54,616 nt of DNA from Clostridia bacterium (GCA_017456005.1 JAFTLJ010000071.1:1-54616); one strand, 5' to 3'; counted from the stretch's first letter, positions 17,092 through 27,713 are shown. Notes: a model not told the origin generated them from the sequence alone. Program-made: numbers and translations.

Positions 17092-18108
17092 ATGGACATA
17101 AATTCTAAAGCCCCGAGAAAAATACAGCTTATCCCCACAGCTTTGCTTCAAATTTTGGCTTCGATTATGCTGGCATTTTCTACACGATTTGGCATTTTGC
17201 ATATAGGCGTTTTCTGCATAGCTGTGGCAGGCGCCATGTTTGCTGTTCAGATACTTGCCGGCAAAGGATATTGGCACTTTGCCGTGGCATCTGTGTCGGT
17301 TTGTGCGGCGTTCCTGATAGGTGGGCTGTTCCCGTTCTTTATGTGTGCTTTCACCTTGCCTGCAGGTATTATGCTGGCGGTTATGGTGCGCAAAAGAAGC
17401 TCCAAGATAGGCGTGAGCGCCGCGCTCGAAATTCTATATGCGGTGCTGTTTGCATTGCTTTTCCTCGCGGTATACCTTTTGCAGGGCGGCGAACCTTCCG
17501 TAAACGCTGTAATTGCTTATTTTTCGGGGATAGTGGATTCTATTAAGGAAACGGCTATTTCCAACATAGAGCCCGAGGTCATGGAGCAGATAGCAAAAAT
17601 AAATGAAGTAAGCACAGAAGAATTTTTGGAAATGCTGGACGTTTCCTTCGAAGTGTTTAAGCTTATTTTGCCCGCTATCCTCATTTCCACAATGGGAGTG
17701 CTCGCATACCTTACGGCAACATTCTTTAAGCTCGGCACGGCTATAGCCGGCTGCGAGCTTGTTTTGCCCGACCCGAAGTGGCGCACGCTGCCCTCCAGGG
17801 CGAGCGCCGTTGTATTTGCGGTGTCGTATATCGTGTTCTCTTTTGCCACGATGTTTTCCTCCTCCTTCAACGTGGTTATGGTGGTTTGCATTTCCGTGGT
17901 TATAATACTTGCGCCGCTTATGCTTTTGATGGGCGCAAAATGGTTTGCATCTTCGCGCAACAAAACGTTTATTTTGGTTCTTTTTGTTGTTGGCTTGCTG
18001 TTTATGACACCGCTTGCAATAATGATTTTGGCGTTTTTCGGTGCGGCAGAGGTTTTCAAGCTTCACGACAAAATAAAAAGACAGCAACCTCCGCCCGAAA
18101 ACGGCTGA
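17092..18108 (+). CDS. DUF2232 membrane protein (YybS-like)
   Basis: A 338-residue integral membrane protein with hydrophobic segments near 17-40, 42-60, 62-90, 110-130, 190-215, 235-260, 262-285 and 295-320. The layout matches the DUF2232/YybS family, which in Bacillus precedes gdpP, exactly as here. The soluble loop between about 140 and 185 contains EVMEQIAKINEVSTEEFLEM. No catalytic motif is visible. Genomic linkage suggests a role near c-di-AMP signalling or the membrane, which is inference only. Confidence 0.82.
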   Translation: MDINSKAPRKIQLIPTALLQILASIMLAFSTRFGILHIGVFCIAVAGAMFAVQILAGKGYWHFAVASVSVCAAFLIGGLFPFFMCAFTLPAGIMLAVMVRKRSSKIGVSAALEILYAVLFALLFLAVYLLQGGEPSVNAVIAYFSGIVDSIKETAISNIEPEVMEQIAKINEVSTEEFLEMLDVSFEVFKLILPAILISTMGVLAYLTATFFKLGTAIAGCELVLPDPKWRTLPSRASAVVFAVSYIVFSFATMFSSSFNVVMVVCISVVIILAPLMLLMGAKWFASSRNKTFILVLFVVGLLFMTPLAIMILAFFGAAEVFKLHDKIKRQQPPPENG

Positions 18109-18141
18109 AAAGTAATTTTGAATTTTTGAAAGGAAAAAACT

Positions 18142-20196
18142 ATGTCGGGAAAGAAAGGTAAAAGTTACAATGCCCGCACAATATCGGCAAGCGGCATTCT
18201 GTGCGCTTGCCTCGGTGTGCTCTCGCTTGCGCTTTGTTCCTTGACTATTGTATATACCGAATATCGCCCCGAAAGAGTAGCTCTTTTGTACTTGGCGATA
18301 TATCTCGGTGTGCTTGCCGTTATTTTCACGGCGAATATTATTGCCTATACCGTTACGAAGCGCAGCGTGTACAATTTCACGTCATCTGTAACTCAAGGCA
18401 TTTCCGCGCAGTTTATGCAAAAGCTCACAAAGCCGGTGCTTATCTGCGATGAAAAGGGCAAAATAGTTTGGTACAATAAATTTTTGCGCGAAATATGCAG
18501 AAATACGCGCACCGTATACGGAAAATATATGGAAAGCATCTGCGATTGTGCTGTGGAGCATATTATAAAAGGCGATTCCGTGCTCGGTGCGGAGGCTCGC
18601 TTCTTCACTTCCGAAAATTCGGGTGTGTGCACGCCGGAAATATACAATGCCATAGGCTACGAGGTAGAACAAGACGGCAAAATGTTCAGCATGGTCGTGT
18701 TTACCGATATTACCGAGCTTAAAACGCTGGAAAAACGCATACGCGATGAAGAAACAATAATAGCATATGCGATAATAGACAATCTGGAAGAGCTTTTGCA
18801 GTATATTCAAGAGGGCTACGGTAGCGCTTCCGAAGCCGTAGAAAAAATTCTCGAAAAATATTTCCAGGACGTTGGCGGTTTTGTGCGCGAATACGGCAAC
18901 AACCGTTTTATGTGCGTTTTCGATGCCAAAAGGCTCGACGCTTTGGAAGAGGATAGATTCTCCTTGCTTGATGAGATCCGAGAAATTCGCTTGGGCGAAT
19001 CCACCCTTTCCGTAACTATCTCTATGGGTATTGCCAAAACGGGCGGTACGCTTTATGAAAAAGAGCGCGCCACGCAGGCGGCGCTCGATATGGCGCTGCA
19101 GCGCGGCGGCGACCAGGTAGTTATAAAAACAAAGGACGGCACGGAGTTTTACGGCGGCAAGACGAAGGCTATACAGAAGCGAACGAAGGTGCGCTCCCGC
19201 GTTATTGCAAACGAGCTTATTTCGCTTATTTCCAAAAGCTCCAACGTTATTGCCATGGGGCATAAATTCCCGGATGCGGACAGCCTTGCTTCCTGTGTGG
19301 CGGTTTCGCGCATAGCGAAGTTCTGCGGCACACCCGTGCACATAGTTATAGACCAGAACGATACTAACTTGAAAAACTGCTTCCAAAGCCTTGCGGACAG
19401 CCCCGAATACAACGGTCTTTTTATAGACCGCGCACAGGCACAAGACCTTATGGAAAGCGATACTCTCGTTATTATAACGGACGTTAACAACCTTAATATT
19501 TGCGAATCGCCGGAAATAGTGGCGAATGCGCAAGATATTGCCATTATCGACCACCACAGAAAAACCTCCGATTTCGTAAAAAGACCGAATGTCGTTTATA
19601 TTGAGCCCAGCGCTTCGAGCGCATCGGAGCTTATGTCGGAGCTGCTGGAGCATATTTTGCCCCAGGGCACCCTTGCCAAGCCCGAAGCAGACCTGCTTTT
19701 TGCCGGAATGCTGCTCGATACGAAGAATTTCACGCACAATACGGGCGTGCGCACGTTCAGCGCGGCGCTCTATCTTAGAAACGAGGGTGCTTCGCCGCTT
19801 GACGCGCAGGCACTGTTCAAAACGAACCTAGAGGATTTTCTTAGCGAAGCGAAATTTGAAAGCAACGTGGAAATCCACAGAAACATCGTGGCTATAGCCA
19901 AAAACGAGGTGGACAGCTCCGATAATATCAACCGTGTAAATGCCTCCAAGGCGGCAGACAGGCTCCTTTCCGTAGAGGGCATCTGTGCGGCGTTTGCGCT
20001 TTGTTCGGTAGACGGAGTTATATGCATTTCCGCCCGTTCCGACGGCACGGTGAACGTACAGCGCATAGCGGAAAAGCTTGGCGGCGGCGGACATTTCGAC
20101 TCGGCAGGAGCACAGCTGCGCGGAGTCACTATGAAAGAAGCGGAAACGCTTTTGCGCCAAACGATAGATGAAATTATCGACGGAAAAGAAGAATAA
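18142..20196 (+). CDS. gdpP: cyclic-di-AMP phosphodiesterase GdpP
   Basis: A 684-residue membrane-bound phosphodiesterase that hydrolyses c-di-AMP to pApA. Domains in order: two membrane segments (about 15-35, 48-70), a PAS-like domain (about 85-190), a degenerate GGDEF domain (about 200-335, lacking the GG(D/E)EF motif), DHH (about 350-510, with MGHKFPDADSLAS and IIDHHRK) and DHHA1 (about 580-675, GGGGHFDSAGAQ). All DHH metal ligands I can place are present. It follows DUF2232 as in Bacillus, but rplI and dnaB do not follow. Confidence 0.95.
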   Translation: MSGKKGKSYNARTISASGILCACLGVLSLALCSLTIVYTEYRPERVALLYLAIYLGVLAVIFTANIIAYTVTKRSVYNFTSSVTQGISAQFMQKLTKPVLICDEKGKIVWYNKFLREICRNTRTVYGKYMESICDCAVEHIIKGDSVLGAEARFFTSENSGVCTPEIYNAIGYEVEQDGKMFSMVVFTDITELKTLEKRIRDEETIIAYAIIDNLEELLQYIQEGYGSASEAVEKILEKYFQDVGGFVREYGNNRFMCVFDAKRLDALEEDRFSLLDEIREIRLGESTLSVTISMGIAKTGGTLYEKERATQAALDMALQRGGDQVVIKTKDGTEFYGGKTKAIQKRTKVRSRVIANELISLISKSSNVIAMGHKFPDADSLASCVAVSRIAKFCGTPVHIVIDQNDTNLKNCFQSLADSPEYNGLFIDRAQAQDLMESDTLVIITDVNNLNICESPEIVANAQDIAIIDHHRKTSDFVKRPNVVYIEPSASSASELMSELLEHILPQGTLAKPEADLLFAGMLLDTKNFTHNTGVRTFSAALYLRNEGASPLDAQALFKTNLEDFLSEAKFESNVEIHRNIVAIAKNEVDSSDNINRVNASKAADRLLSVEGICAAFALCSVDGVICISARSDGTVNVQRIAEKLGGGGHFDSAGAQLRGVTMKEAETLLRQTIDEIIDGKEE

Positions 20197-20236
20197 ACAG
20201 TAAAAAAGACCTCTTTCGAGGTCTTTTTTACTGTTT
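20195..20236. terminator. long bidirectional terminator between gdpP and araC-type gene
   Basis: AAACAGTAAAAAAGACCTC pairs perfectly over 19 bp with its complement after a four-base loop. The palindrome contains the stop codons of both convergent genes. Confidence 0.92.
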
Positions 20237-21092
20237 ATTTCTTTATACTTTCTTTGTATTCCCCCGGGGTCATACCCGTTTGCTTTTTAAATGAGTTGTT
20301 GAAGGAGGAAACGGAATCGTAGCAGAGCTTGTCTGCTATTTGGGTGAATGGCATACCCTCGCGTATCAGCTTTTTAGCCTCATCGGTTTTCAGCTTCTGG
20401 TACGTTTCGTATATGCTTTTTCCTGTTTTTTCACGGAAGAACGTGCAAAGGCGCGTTTTTCCGTAGTGAAGCTCTGTGCAAAGCTCCTGCAGGCGAAATC
20501 TGCCGTATATTTTGCCGGAAAGTATGCGCACTATTTCATCTTGCAGCTCTGTAGAGGTGCTTATTTTGGAAACGAAAAATTCCTGTGTGGATTTTTGGTT
20601 GTTTGCTATGCGAAGCAAATATATGAGCAGGCTCTCCAAGGAGTTTTTTATTATCTGTTCACCGCCGAGGTTCGGTTTTTCGTTATATTTCAGCTCGTTC
20701 AGGTATGGATCGAAATCGGGAATAACAAATGTTTCGCGCGCTTCCGACATTATTATTTGCAAAAGCGAACGGTGGGTTTCCGGCACGGGAAATTTTTTGT
20801 TTGCAAAGAAACTCATGCTTTCCGAGTGGCAAGTGAACGATATTATAAAAATATTGGGGCTTTTTTCTCTGCTTTCCACAAAATGCGGCTCGTTGGGCTT
20901 TATAAACAGCATTTCTCCCTGCAAAAGTGCTGTTTGTTTACCACCGAGATCGGCGTAAACGGTATCTTTATCGGCATATATGATTTCCCAAAAATCGTGC
21001 GATTCTTCGTGGGAAACGTAGCGTTGGGGCAGGTCCTGGTAATGTATGGTTACAATTTTCTGAATGTTCAAAAGATTTGATATTTTGTGCAT
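20235..21092 (-). CDS. AraC family transcriptional regulator
   Basis: A 285-residue regulator. The N-terminal part is a cupin-like sensor (about 15-150, with HESHDFWEIIYADK and MLFIKPNEPHFVES). The C-terminal part is a double helix-turn-helix of AraC type (about 190-283, ending CYDSVSSFNNSFKKQTGMTP and GEYKESIKK). It is divergent from the nagB-nagA operon with 237 bases between, so it probably senses a sugar and activates that operon. The nagB -10 lacks a good -35, consistent with activator dependence. The target is inferred from position. Confidence 0.88.
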   Translation of the reverse strand: MHKISNLLNIQKIVTIHYQDLPQRYVSHEESHDFWEIIYADKDTVYADLGGKQTALLQGEMLFIKPNEPHFVESREKSPNIFIISFTCHSESMSFFANKKFPVPETHRSLLQIIMSEARETFVIPDFDPYLNELKYNEKPNLGGEQIIKNSLESLLIYLLRIANNQKSTQEFFVSKISTSTELQDEIVRILSGKIYGRFRLQELCTELHYGKTRLCTFFREKTGKSIYETYQKLKTDEAKKLIREGMPFTQIADKLCYDSVSSFNNSFKKQTGMTPGEYKESIKK

Positions 21093-21165
21093 ATAGAATT
21101 TTTTTGTATGTGTTTTGTTTTCCGTAAAAATCCCACCTTAAATAAATAATTTTTGCACTGTTTAC

Positions 21166-21194
21166 ATTGTATCATACCATAAAAGAATTGTAAA
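21166..21194 (-). promoter_or_regulatory. promoter of the AraC-type regulator
   Basis: TTTACA (21189-21194, minus strand), 17 bases, TACAAT (21166-21171). Confidence 0.65.
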
Positions 21195-21217
21195 TTGTTT
21201 CGATAATAAAAAATACG

Positions 21218-21279
21218 AAACATTTCAAAATAAGTGGGAAATAATTTCTATATTATATATTATTAAAAGGTTGTATAAT
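21218..21279 (+). promoter_or_regulatory. activator-type promoter region of the nag operon
   Basis: TATAAT at 21274-21279 has no recognisable -35. Just upstream are two similar A/T-rich segments (GAAACATTTC at 21218-21227 and GAAATAATTTC at 21238-21248) that could be regulator half-sites. Assignment to the adjacent AraC protein is inference. Confidence 0.4.
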
Positions 21280-21329
21280 GAATTTAAAGTATAAACTTTC
21301 GTGATTTTTATTTTGCGAGGATTTGAAAA

Positions 21330-22052
21330 ATGAATGTAATTATTGTTAAAAATTATGATGAAATGAGCAAAAAAGCCTTTGAAATTATGAAGGCGGCTGT
21401 TACGGAAAAGAAAAACGCCGTGCTCGGTCTTGCTACCGGTTCCACACCCATAGGTCTTTACAAGGAAATGATCGCAGACCATAAGGCAGAGGGCACAAGC
21501 TATGCGGACGTAACTGCATTTAACCTTGACGAATACATGGGGCTTGACTATTCCAGCGACCAGAGCTACGTTTACTTTATGCGCGAGAACCTTTTCGATC
21601 ATATCGATATCAAGCTCGAAAACACAAATATAGAAAACGGCAAAGCCGCAGACCCAGAGGCAGAATGTGCGCGCTATAACGCACTTCTTGCTAAAAACAC
21701 GATAGATCTGCAGATTCTCGGCATAGGCTCCAACGGCCATATCGCGTTCAACGAACCCGGAACACCCTTTGCTTCCGTTACGCACGTTGTAGACCTTACG
21801 GAAAACACGATAAAAGATAACTCTCGCCTTTTTGCAAGCATAGACGAAGTGCCGAGAAAGGCTTTCACAATGGGTCTTTCCAACATTATGGCGGCGAAGA
21901 AGATACTTGTGCTCGCAAACGGTGCAAACAAGGCAAAAGCTGTTTACGGTATGGTGCGCGGCGAGATTACAGAAAACGTGCCCGCAAGCATTTTGCAGAA
22001 CCATGCAAACTGCACGCTTATTTGCGACGAAGCCGCGGCAAGTCTTCTTTAA
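21330..22052 (+). CDS. nagB: glucosamine-6-phosphate deaminase
   Basis: A 240-residue NagB, which converts glucosamine-6-phosphate to fructose-6-phosphate and ammonia. Motifs are LGLATGSTPIGLYKEM (phosphate loop), FNLDEYMGLDYSSDQSY, and LGIGSNGHIAFNEPG with the catalytic His region. Length equals the short Firmicute type without the C-terminal allosteric extension of Escherichia coli. First gene of a four-gene operon. Confidence 0.96.
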   Translation: MNVIIVKNYDEMSKKAFEIMKAAVTEKKNAVLGLATGSTPIGLYKEMIADHKAEGTSYADVTAFNLDEYMGLDYSSDQSYVYFMRENLFDHIDIKLENTNIENGKAADPEAECARYNALLAKNTIDLQILGIGSNGHIAFNEPGTPFASVTHVVDLTENTIKDNSRLFASIDEVPRKAFTMGLSNIMAAKKILVLANGANKAKAVYGMVRGEITENVPASILQNHANCTLICDEAAASLL

Positions 22053-22067
22053 TTCGGAGGCAGGACA

Positions 22068-23207
22068 ATGAAATGCTTTAAAAACGCGTATGCGTATGTT
22101 GAAGGAAAAGGAATTATAAAAACAGACATTCTTTTCGGCGAAAAAATAGAAAAAATAGGTATCTGCAATTTGGCGGATGAAGAAATACGCTTGCCCGAAG
22201 ACGCGGTGGTATTGCCCGGATTTATAGACGAGCATATTCACGGTGCGGGCGGCGCAGACGCTATGGATGGCACGCAGGAAGCGCTTGCGACCATAGCAAA
22301 AACAGTAGCTGCAGAGGGTACGGTAGGCTTTCTCGCTACAACTATGACACAGAGCCCCGAAAATATTCTCGGTGCCATGGCTGCTGTTCGCGAATACGGC
22401 GAGGGTGCAGACGGCGCGCGCCTTTTGGGCATACACCTCGAAGGCCCGTTTATAGCAGAAGCACACAAGGGTGCACAGCCGCGCGAATACGTGGCAAAGC
22501 CCGACGTGGCTGTTTTCGATGGATACAACGAAGCAAGCGGCAATCGCATTAAAATAGTTACGCTTGCCCCCGAGGAAGAGGGCGCTGGTGCGCTTATCGC
22601 TCACCTTGCAAAAAAGGGAATCGTTCCTTCCATAGGTCACACGGGCGCAAAATGTGCAGATATAGATGCGGCTATCGCGTGCGGCGCGAAAAACGTTACG
22701 CATACATATAACGCGCAGAGCGCGCTCCACCACAGAGAGATAGGTACGGTGGGCAGCGCAATGCTTTTCGATGAGCTTGCGTGTGAGCTTATAGCAGACA
22801 CTATCCACGTAAGCGTTCCTGCAATAAAATTGCTTAATAAATGCAAGCCGCAGGGAAAACTCGTGCTTATAACAGACGCTATGCGTGCCAAAGGCTTGCC
22901 CGATGGCGAAAGCGAGCTTGGCGGCCAGAAGGTGTTTGTTAAAAACGGCGAAGCACGCTTGGCAGACGGCACGCTCGCAGGTAGTGTGCTCCGTATGAAC
23001 GTGGCGCTTAAAAATATGGTGGAAAAAGCCGGCCTTACGCTCGAAAAAGCGTGTGACCTTGCCACAATAAACCCTGCAAAGGTTCTCGGTATAGAGGAAG
23101 AAGCGGGCAGCATACGCGAGGGCAAACGCGCGGATTTCGCTGTGCTGGATAAGGATTTCAACGTACTTTACACCGTTCGAAGCGGTGAAATAATCTATAA
23201 AAGATAA
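22068..23207 (+). CDS. nagA: N-acetylglucosamine-6-phosphate deacetylase
   Basis: A 379-residue amidohydrolase that removes acetate from GlcNAc-6-phosphate to feed NagB. Visible are LPGFIDEHIHGAGGADAMDG (N-terminal metal region), HLEGPFIAEAHKGAQPREYV with the catalytic/metal Glu, IGHTGAKC, THTYNAQSALHHRE, and ITDAMRAKGLPDGE with the conserved Asp. It starts 16 bases after nagB with GGAGG before the ATG. A complete, typical NagA. Confidence 0.96.
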   Translation: MKCFKNAYAYVEGKGIIKTDILFGEKIEKIGICNLADEEIRLPEDAVVLPGFIDEHIHGAGGADAMDGTQEALATIAKTVAAEGTVGFLATTMTQSPENILGAMAAVREYGEGADGARLLGIHLEGPFIAEAHKGAQPREYVAKPDVAVFDGYNEASGNRIKIVTLAPEEEGAGALIAHLAKKGIVPSIGHTGAKCADIDAAIACGAKNVTHTYNAQSALHHREIGTVGSAMLFDELACELIADTIHVSVPAIKLLNKCKPQGKLVLITDAMRAKGLPDGESELGGQKVFVKNGEARLADGTLAGSVLRMNVALKNMVEKAGLTLEKACDLATINPAKVLGIEEEAGSIREGKRADFAVLDKDFNVLYTVRSGEIIYKR

Positions 23208-23221
23208 GGAAGGGCAAAATT

Positions 23222-25121
<1,900 letters not shown>

Positions 25122-25224
25122 AAAAGGTAAAAACGGCGTAAAGCGTGATGTTCTTAGCGGAGAAATAGAATAAGGGTATGGGCATAGCCCGATGCGTTTG
25201 TTATACAAATGCGAAACTGGCAAT

Positions 25225-25288
25225 AAAAACAGAAGAGAGAGTAACACGGTTACAAAATTCCGTGAAACTCTCTCTTCTCTGTTTTTTT
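25225..25288 (+). terminator. terminator of the nag operon
   Basis: A long interrupted stem (AGAGAGAGT with ACTCTCTCT, plus ACGG with CCGT inside) is followed by GTTTTTTT. It is located inside the inverted-repeat element, just before the 9-mer array. Confidence 0.85.
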
Positions 25289-25494
25289 AGTGATATTCTT
25301 TGCTCTTGCAAAGAGTGATATTATTGCTTGCGCAATAGTGATATTGAAGCCTTGCGGCTTCAGTAATATTCTATTCGCCTTGAAACTCGCGAAGCGAATA
25401 CCACTCGGCATATGCCGAATATAACTGCGTCAGCAATATCACTCGCCGGGAGGCGAATAGAACTGGCGTGATACTCCGTTAAGAGTATCACGCC
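25289..25494. repeat. array of eight 9-mers, four forward then four inverted, alternating with hairpins
   Basis: Forward 9-mers AGTGATATT lie at 25289, 25314 and 25337, and AGTAATATT at 25362. Inverted copies are AATACCACT (25397), AATATAACT (25418), AATATCACT (25435) and AATAGAACT (25456). Between them are separate small stems: CTTTGC/GCAAAG, ATTGC/GCAAT, GAAGCC/GGCTTC, TTCGC/GCGAA around the centre, CGGCAT/ATGCCG and CGCC/GGCG. The array ends in a perfect 12-bp hairpin (GGCGTGATACTC, 25465-25494). The hairpin sequences differ while the 9-mer is kept, so the 9-mer is the conserved unit. Confidence 0.85.
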
Positions 25495-25546
25495 AAAGCC
25501 GTTTTTCCTTTTTTGAAAAATAAATACGCGAAGTTAGCTAAAACCT

Positions 25547-25575
25547 TTGCATTTTTTTGTAATATAGTGTATACT
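25547..25575 (+). promoter_or_regulatory. promoter of the SLOG-domain gene
   Basis: TTGCAT (25547-25552), 17 bases, TATACT (25570-25575), 24 bases before the ATG. Confidence 0.6.
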
Positions 25576-25599
25576 GTATTTATAAAGGTGAGGTTTTGT

Positions 25600-25938
25600 A
25601 TGAAAATAGCTGTTATAGGCTCGCGCGGCCTTATTGTGCGCGATCTTGAATTTTATTTGCCGAAGGAAACTACAGAGATAGTTTCGGGTGGTGCACGCGG
25701 CGTGGACACAAGCGCCCGTATGTATGCAAAGCAAAACGGTATTTTACTTACAGAGTTTTTGCCCGATTACGAGCAATACGGAAAAATAGCACCGCTTATG
25801 CGCAATCTTGAAATTATAGATTATGCAGATGAAGTTTATGCTTTTTGGGACGGCACTTCGCGCGGCACAAAATTTGTTATAGAAAATTGCAGGCGAAAAA
25901 AGAAAAAAATACATATTTTTATGATAAAAAGCGAATAA
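25600..25938 (+). CDS. small SLOG-domain protein (DUF2493/YspA-like)
   Basis: A 112-residue Rossmann-like protein. It starts MKIAVIGSRGL, continues with IVSGGARGVDTSARMYA (the SLOG glycine-rich nucleotide motif) and has YADEVYAFWDGTSRGTKFVI, typical of DUF2493/YspA-type SLOG proteins. Such domains bind nucleotides or their derivatives and occur in NAD- or ADP-ribose-related systems. The ATG at 25600 follows AAAGGTGAGG. It stands alone; no toxin or partner gene is adjacent. Ligand unknown. Confidence 0.85.
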   Translation: MKIAVIGSRGLIVRDLEFYLPKETTEIVSGGARGVDTSARMYAKQNGILLTEFLPDYEQYGKIAPLMRNLEIIDYADEVYAFWDGTSRGTKFVIENCRRKKKKIHIFMIKSE

Positions 25939-25992
25939 AAGCAAAAAAGCCGAGGGATTATGGAATTTTTTGAATAAAATGAGATTTTTTTC

Positions 25993-26021
25993 TTGCTTTT
26001 TTTGCGAGATTATGGCATAAT
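25993..26021 (+). promoter_or_regulatory. possible promoter of the NSS transporter
   Basis: TTGCTT (25993-25998), 17 bases, CATAAT (26016-26021). Both boxes deviate from consensus. Confidence 0.45.
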
Positions 26022-26029
26022 ATATGAAG

Positions 26030-26058
26030 TCAGCCCGAATAGTTTATATTCGGGCTGA
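26030..26058 (+). promoter_or_regulatory. leader hairpin before the NSS transporter
   Basis: TCAGCCCGAATA and TATTCGGGCTGA form a perfect 12-bp stem with a five-base loop at the predicted 5' end of the mRNA, followed by a weak T-rich tail. It could be an attenuator or a 5' stabilising hairpin. No known riboswitch core is visible. Confidence 0.55.
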
Positions 26059-26091
26059 AATTTTATTTATACAAAAAAGGAGATTTCTCAA

Positions 26092-27465
26092 GTGGAACAA
26101 AAAAGAAGTTCTTTCACGGGCAAGCTCGGGTTTATACTTGCCGCGGCAGGTTCTGCCGTTGGCCTTGGTAACCTTTGGCGCTTCCCGTATCTCGCCGCGA
26201 AGTACGGCGGCGGTATCTTCCTTCTTGTCTACCTCGTTCTCGCTGTAACATTCGGTTTTGCACTTATGATAGCGGAAATTGCCATAGGTAGAAAGACAGG
26301 TCTCAGCGCTATAGGCGCTTTTAAAGCCTTGGATAAAAGATTTTCCTTCCTCGGCTACGTTGCGGCTATCGTGCCCATAATAATTTTACCTTACTATTCC
26401 GTTATCGGCGGTTGGGTAACAAAATACCTTTTCACTTTTGCAACGGGCGGCGGTTCCGATGCGGCGGCAGACGGCTATTTCGGCGGCTTTATCGGCAAGG
26501 TTGGCGAACCCATACTTTGGTTTGCTATATTTATCGGTGCTACGGCTGTGGTAGTTCTTTTGGGCGTTGAAAAGGGCGTAGAAAAAGTAAGCAAAATTAT
26601 GATGCCCATTCTCGTTGTGCTCACAATCGGCATAGCTATCTATACTCTTACACTCCCCAACGCGCTCGATGGTCTTGTTTACTATGTAAAACCCGATTTT
26701 TCTAAATTTTCAGGTACTACAGTTCTTGCGGCTATGGGTCAGCTTTTCTACTCTATGTCGCTCGCTATGGGTATTATGATTACGTATGGCTCCTATATGA
26801 AAAAGGATGTACATATCGAATCCTCCACACGTCAGATCGAGATTTTCGATACGGGAATTGCATTCTTCGCAGGTCTTATGATCATTCCCGCTATCTTCTC
26901 TTTCTACCACGGCGATGAAGTGCTTATTGGCGAAAACCTTACAAAAGGCCCGGGGCTTATGTTCGTAATGCTTCCCAAAGTTTTCGACAGTATGCCCGGC
27001 GGCGATATTATCGGTGCGCTCTTCTTCATTCTTGTGCTTTTCGCAGCGCTCACATCTTCTATTTCGCTTATGGAAACCATCGTATCCATTTTTATGGATA
27101 AGCTTAAGGTCGGCAGAAAGGTGGCTTGCCTTATCGTTCTCGGTATAAGCGTTGTTATCGGCTTGCCCTCCTCCCTCGGCTTTGGCGTGTTCAGCTTTAT
27201 AGAGCCCCTCGGCGCAGGTACAAGCATACTCGACTTTTTCGACTTTATAACAAATAACGTAATTATGCCTGTGGTAGCGTTTATCACCTGCATACTTGTG
27301 GGCTATGTTATAAAACCGAAGGCAATTATAGAAGAGGTAGAAACAAACGGCAAATTCAGCGGCAAAAAGCTCTTTACGGTGGTTATCAAATACATAGCTC
27401 CCGTTTGTATCGTGGCTATCCTTATCTTCTCCGTAATGGAAGCGCTCGGATTTATTAAAGTTTAA
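26092..27465 (+). CDS. sodium-dependent transporter, NSS/SNF family
   Basis: A 457-residue Na+ symporter of the neurotransmitter:sodium symporter family, with the LeuT-like fold and roughly 11-12 membrane segments. The N-terminal signature is AAAGSAVGLGNLWRFPYLA followed by AKYGGGIFL. Prokaryotic members take up amino acids such as Trp, Met, Ala or Leu; the substrate is not readable here. The start codon is GTG at 26092, preceded by AAAAAGGAG. It is monocistronic, with a terminator 10 bases after the stop. Confidence 0.92.
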   Translation: MEQKRSSFTGKLGFILAAAGSAVGLGNLWRFPYLAAKYGGGIFLLVYLVLAVTFGFALMIAEIAIGRKTGLSAIGAFKALDKRFSFLGYVAAIVPIIILPYYSVIGGWVTKYLFTFATGGGSDAAADGYFGGFIGKVGEPILWFAIFIGATAVVVLLGVEKGVEKVSKIMMPILVVLTIGIAIYTLTLPNALDGLVYYVKPDFSKFSGTTVLAAMGQLFYSMSLAMGIMITYGSYMKKDVHIESSTRQIEIFDTGIAFFAGLMIIPAIFSFYHGDEVLIGENLTKGPGLMFVMLPKVFDSMPGGDIIGALFFILVLFAALTSSISLMETIVSIFMDKLKVGRKVACLIVLGISVVIGLPSSLGFGVFSFIEPLGAGTSILDFFDFITNNVIMPVVAFITCILVGYVIKPKAIIEEVETNGKFSGKKLFTVVIKYIAPVCIVAILIFSVMEALGFIKV

Positions 27466-27474
27466 GATTTTATT

Positions 27475-27509
27475 AAAAACAGAGTTTGTATTGACAAACT
27501 CCGTTTTTA
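27475..27509 (+). terminator. terminator after the NSS transporter
   Basis: AGAGTTTGT and ACAAACTC, flanked by AAAAAC and GTTTTT, form a long stem with a four-base loop. Confidence 0.85.
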
Positions 27510-27551
27510 TATGTAATAATTTGATTAAATCAGAACTTTGCGAGGTAAAAG

Positions 27552-27713
27552 ATGGACTTTATTTTTGAAGTGTTGCTTGAACTTATGGGCGCGGCAATAA
27601 GACCGCTTAAAGATAAAGAAACGCCGCTTATAGGAAAATTTATAATAGCTTTTCTTTTTATGCTTCCTGCCGCGCTTATAGTATTGCTTATAGTTTTATA
27701 TTCCGGCGCATAA
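27552..27713 (+). CDS. 53-residue membrane protein of unknown function
   Basis: A short frame: MDFIFEVLLELMGAAIRPLK, then DKETPLIGKFIIAFLFMLPA, then ALIVLLIVLYSGA. It has a GAGG site before the ATG, an amphipathic first helix and a C-terminal membrane segment (about 30-51). It is flanked by two terminators, so it is an independent unit. It follows an NSS transporter, whose Met-specific relatives use a small partner (MetS), but I see no resemblance to MetS and a terminator separates them. Conservation would have to be tested. Confidence 0.6.
   Translation: MDFIFEVLLELMGAAIRPLKDKETPLIGKFIIAFLFMLPAALIVLLIVLYSGA

Noticed and set aside
25289-25494. CRISPR array
   Set aside because: Repeats are only 9 bases, change orientation midway, and the intervals are self-complementary hairpins of 8-26 bases, not unique spacers of constant length.
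27552-27713. MetS-type small subunit of the NSS carrier
   Set aside because: Position fits, but the sequence lacks resemblance to MetS and a strong terminator separates it from the carrier.
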